Assembly (NCBI GenBank): GCA_017410065.1
Contig: JAFQRL010000024.1
Span: 1-64,000, forward strand
Direction of reading: 5' to 3'
DNA: 64,000 nt
Source of the DNA: Clostridia bacterium
GTDB taxonomy: Bacteria > Bacillota > Clostridia > Oscillospirales > CAG-272
Of the stretch, positions 63,164-64,000 are shown in pieces. The notes below the pieces were generated by a model, which was not told the origin of the DNA, did no database searches, and saw only the letters and a list, made by a program, of their open reading frames with translations. The stretch's first letter is position 1. Each line of letters starts with the position of its first letter. Made by a program: the position numbers and the translations under genes.

Positions 63164-63240
63164 AAAGTTCGTCAAGAAAAATGTATCAATAATGCAAAAG
63201 TTCGTCAAGAAAAATGTATCAATAATGCAAAAGTTCGTTG
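63164..63240. repeat. 33-bp tandem repeats upstream of the AAA ATPase gene
   Basis: Units starting AAAGTTCGTC at 63164 and 63197 are identical over 33 bp; a third, diverging copy starts at 63230. They end about 30 bp before the -35 box. Confidence 0.85.
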
Positions 63241-63270
63241 ATAAAATGTAATCTATTGCTCAAAAGTATG

Positions 63271-63299
63271 TTGACTTTTTCGTAATTTAGGTGTATAAT
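63271..63299 (+). promoter_or_regulatory. Sigma-A promoter of the AAA ATPase gene
   Basis: TTGACT (63271-63276), 17-bp spacer, TATAAT (63294-63299). Confidence 0.85.
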
Positions 63300-63331
63300 G
63301 ATACTGTATTATTATCCGGAGGTGTTTTGCC

Positions 63332-64000
63332 TTGTATAGATTAGCAATTGAAGAATTATATGAATGGAAAAAGAGCGCCAATCGTAAGCCTTTAATTATT
63401 GAAGGAGCAAGACAGGTTGGTAAGACTTGGCTTATGAAGGAGTTCGGCAAGCAAGCTTACGAAAAAACGGTGTATATCAATTTTGATTCCAACTCAAGAA
63501 TGGCTGAATTGTTTTCTTCCGACCTTGAAATCGGTAGAATTATTATGGGCTTGGAGCTTTATTCTGATGTTAAGATAACTCCTGAAAATACTCTTATTAT
63601 TTTTGACGAGGTGCAGGAAGTGCCTCGCGCCTTGGCGAGCTTGAAATATTTCTATGAAAATGCTCCCGAGTATAATATTATTTGCGCAGGCTCATTGCTT
63701 GGTATTGCTTTGCATCAAGGTACTTCCTTCCCCGTAGGTAAGGTGGACTTTCTTAATTTGTATCCGCTTTCCTTTAAGGAATTTCTTATGGCTATGGGTA
63801 AGGAAAAATATGTTGATTTGATGAACTCCGGCGATTATGAAATGATGACTGCATTCAAGCAGGATTTGATTGATTCTTTGAAGCATTATTATTTTATCGG
63901 TGGAATGCCCGAAGCGGTAATGTCGTTTGCTACAGAAAAAGATTTTAACAAGGTTCGCAGAATACAGAAAAGAATCCTTGAAGCCTATGAGCAGGATTTC
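63332..64000 (+). CDS. AAA-family ATPase with DUF4143 (C-terminus beyond window)
   Basis: The 223 visible residues start LYRLAIEELYEWKKSANRKPLIIEGARQVGKTWLMKEFG, with Walker A EGARQVGKTW (residues 23-32), Walker B ENTLIIFDEVQEVP, the sensor-like IICAGSLLGIAL and the start of the region preceding DUF4143 (YPLSFKEFLMAMG, YYFIGGMPEAV). Members are common, often mobile or defence-associated, and biochemically unassigned. The start is TTG at 63332 behind GGAGGTG. It is visibly richer in A and T, with codons such as TTA, ATT and GAA, than the neighbouring genes, which suggests acquisition by transfer. The gene is open to the right edge. Confidence 0.85.
   Translation, partial: MYRLAIEELYEWKKSANRKPLIIEGARQVGKTWLMKEFGKQAYEKTVYINFDSNSRMAELFSSDLEIGRIIMGLELYSDVKITPENTLIIFDEVQEVPRALASLKYFYENAPEYNIICAGSLLGIALHQGTSFPVGKVDFLNLYPLSFKEFLMAMGKEKYVDLMNSGDYEMMTAFKQDLIDSLKHYYFIGGMPEAVMSFATEKDFNKVRRIQKRILEAYEQDF

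Overview
The window looks like a piece of chromosome from an uncultured, endospore-forming member of the class Clostridia, probably a gut Oscillospirales- or Christensenellales-like lineage. The genus cannot be fixed from sequence alone. The evidence is a replication-origin gene set of Firmicutes type (dnaA-dnaN-recF-remB-gyrB-gyrA), spore genes (spoVAC/D/E and a SpoVAF/GerA protein), HrcA/CIRCE heat-shock control, RNase Y and RNase J, an Rnf complex, SipW/TasA-type secretion and strong GGAGG ribosome binding sites. Nearly every recognisable sigma-A promoter has a spacer of exactly 17 bp.

Layout. 0-16 kb: a truncated TasA-like gene, oligogalacturonate lyase, AddA, DusB, MscL, a degenerate family-2 glycosidase, a TasA-like/SipW operon and a P-type ATPase. 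16-31 kb: SpoVAF/GerA, an ymdB-mnmG-fliB operon preceded by rny, then hrcA-grpE-dnaK-dnaJ behind a CIRCE operator. 31-37 kb: a LytTR/DUF3021 regulatory pair, a very AT-rich centromere-like stretch with four perfect parS sites, parA and parB. 37-49 kb (all minus strand): rnj, a small membrane protein, an XRE regulator, then gyrA, gyrB, remB, recF, dnaN and dnaA. The dnaN-dnaA gap carries what looks like the basal unwinding part of oriC: tandem TTTTCAACA-type DnaA boxes, a short GC cluster and DnaA-trio repeats. 49-51 kb: spoVAE, spoVAD, spoVAC. 51-62 kb (all plus strand): rnfCDGEAB, a NusG-domain-II protein, a Gx transporter, an MFS transporter and a glycerophosphodiesterase. The window ends in a partial AAA/DUF4143 ATPase of foreign-looking composition.

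Genes point away from the 47-51 kb region on both sides (minus from 37 to 51 kb, plus from 51.6 kb on), which fits replication starting near dnaA. ParA/ParB and the parS cluster sit 11-16 kb away and would handle origin segregation.

The most unusual material is (1) intergenic arrays of mini-hairpins joined by constant linker words, some of them symmetrical so that the linkers could pair across the array and give a tree-like fold; (2) an RnfG of 543 residues with two extra, recently duplicated FMN-binding-like domains, next to genes of families linked to flavin-based extracellular electron transfer; (3) the putative oriC with non-canonical DnaA boxes and a second group of the same boxes between parA and parB; and (4) an 18-bp perfect palindrome shared by the dnaA promoter and the parS region. 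No tRNA, rRNA, CRISPR array or complete insertion sequence was recognised. All assignments come from reading the sequence and from remembered family features; no database search was run.
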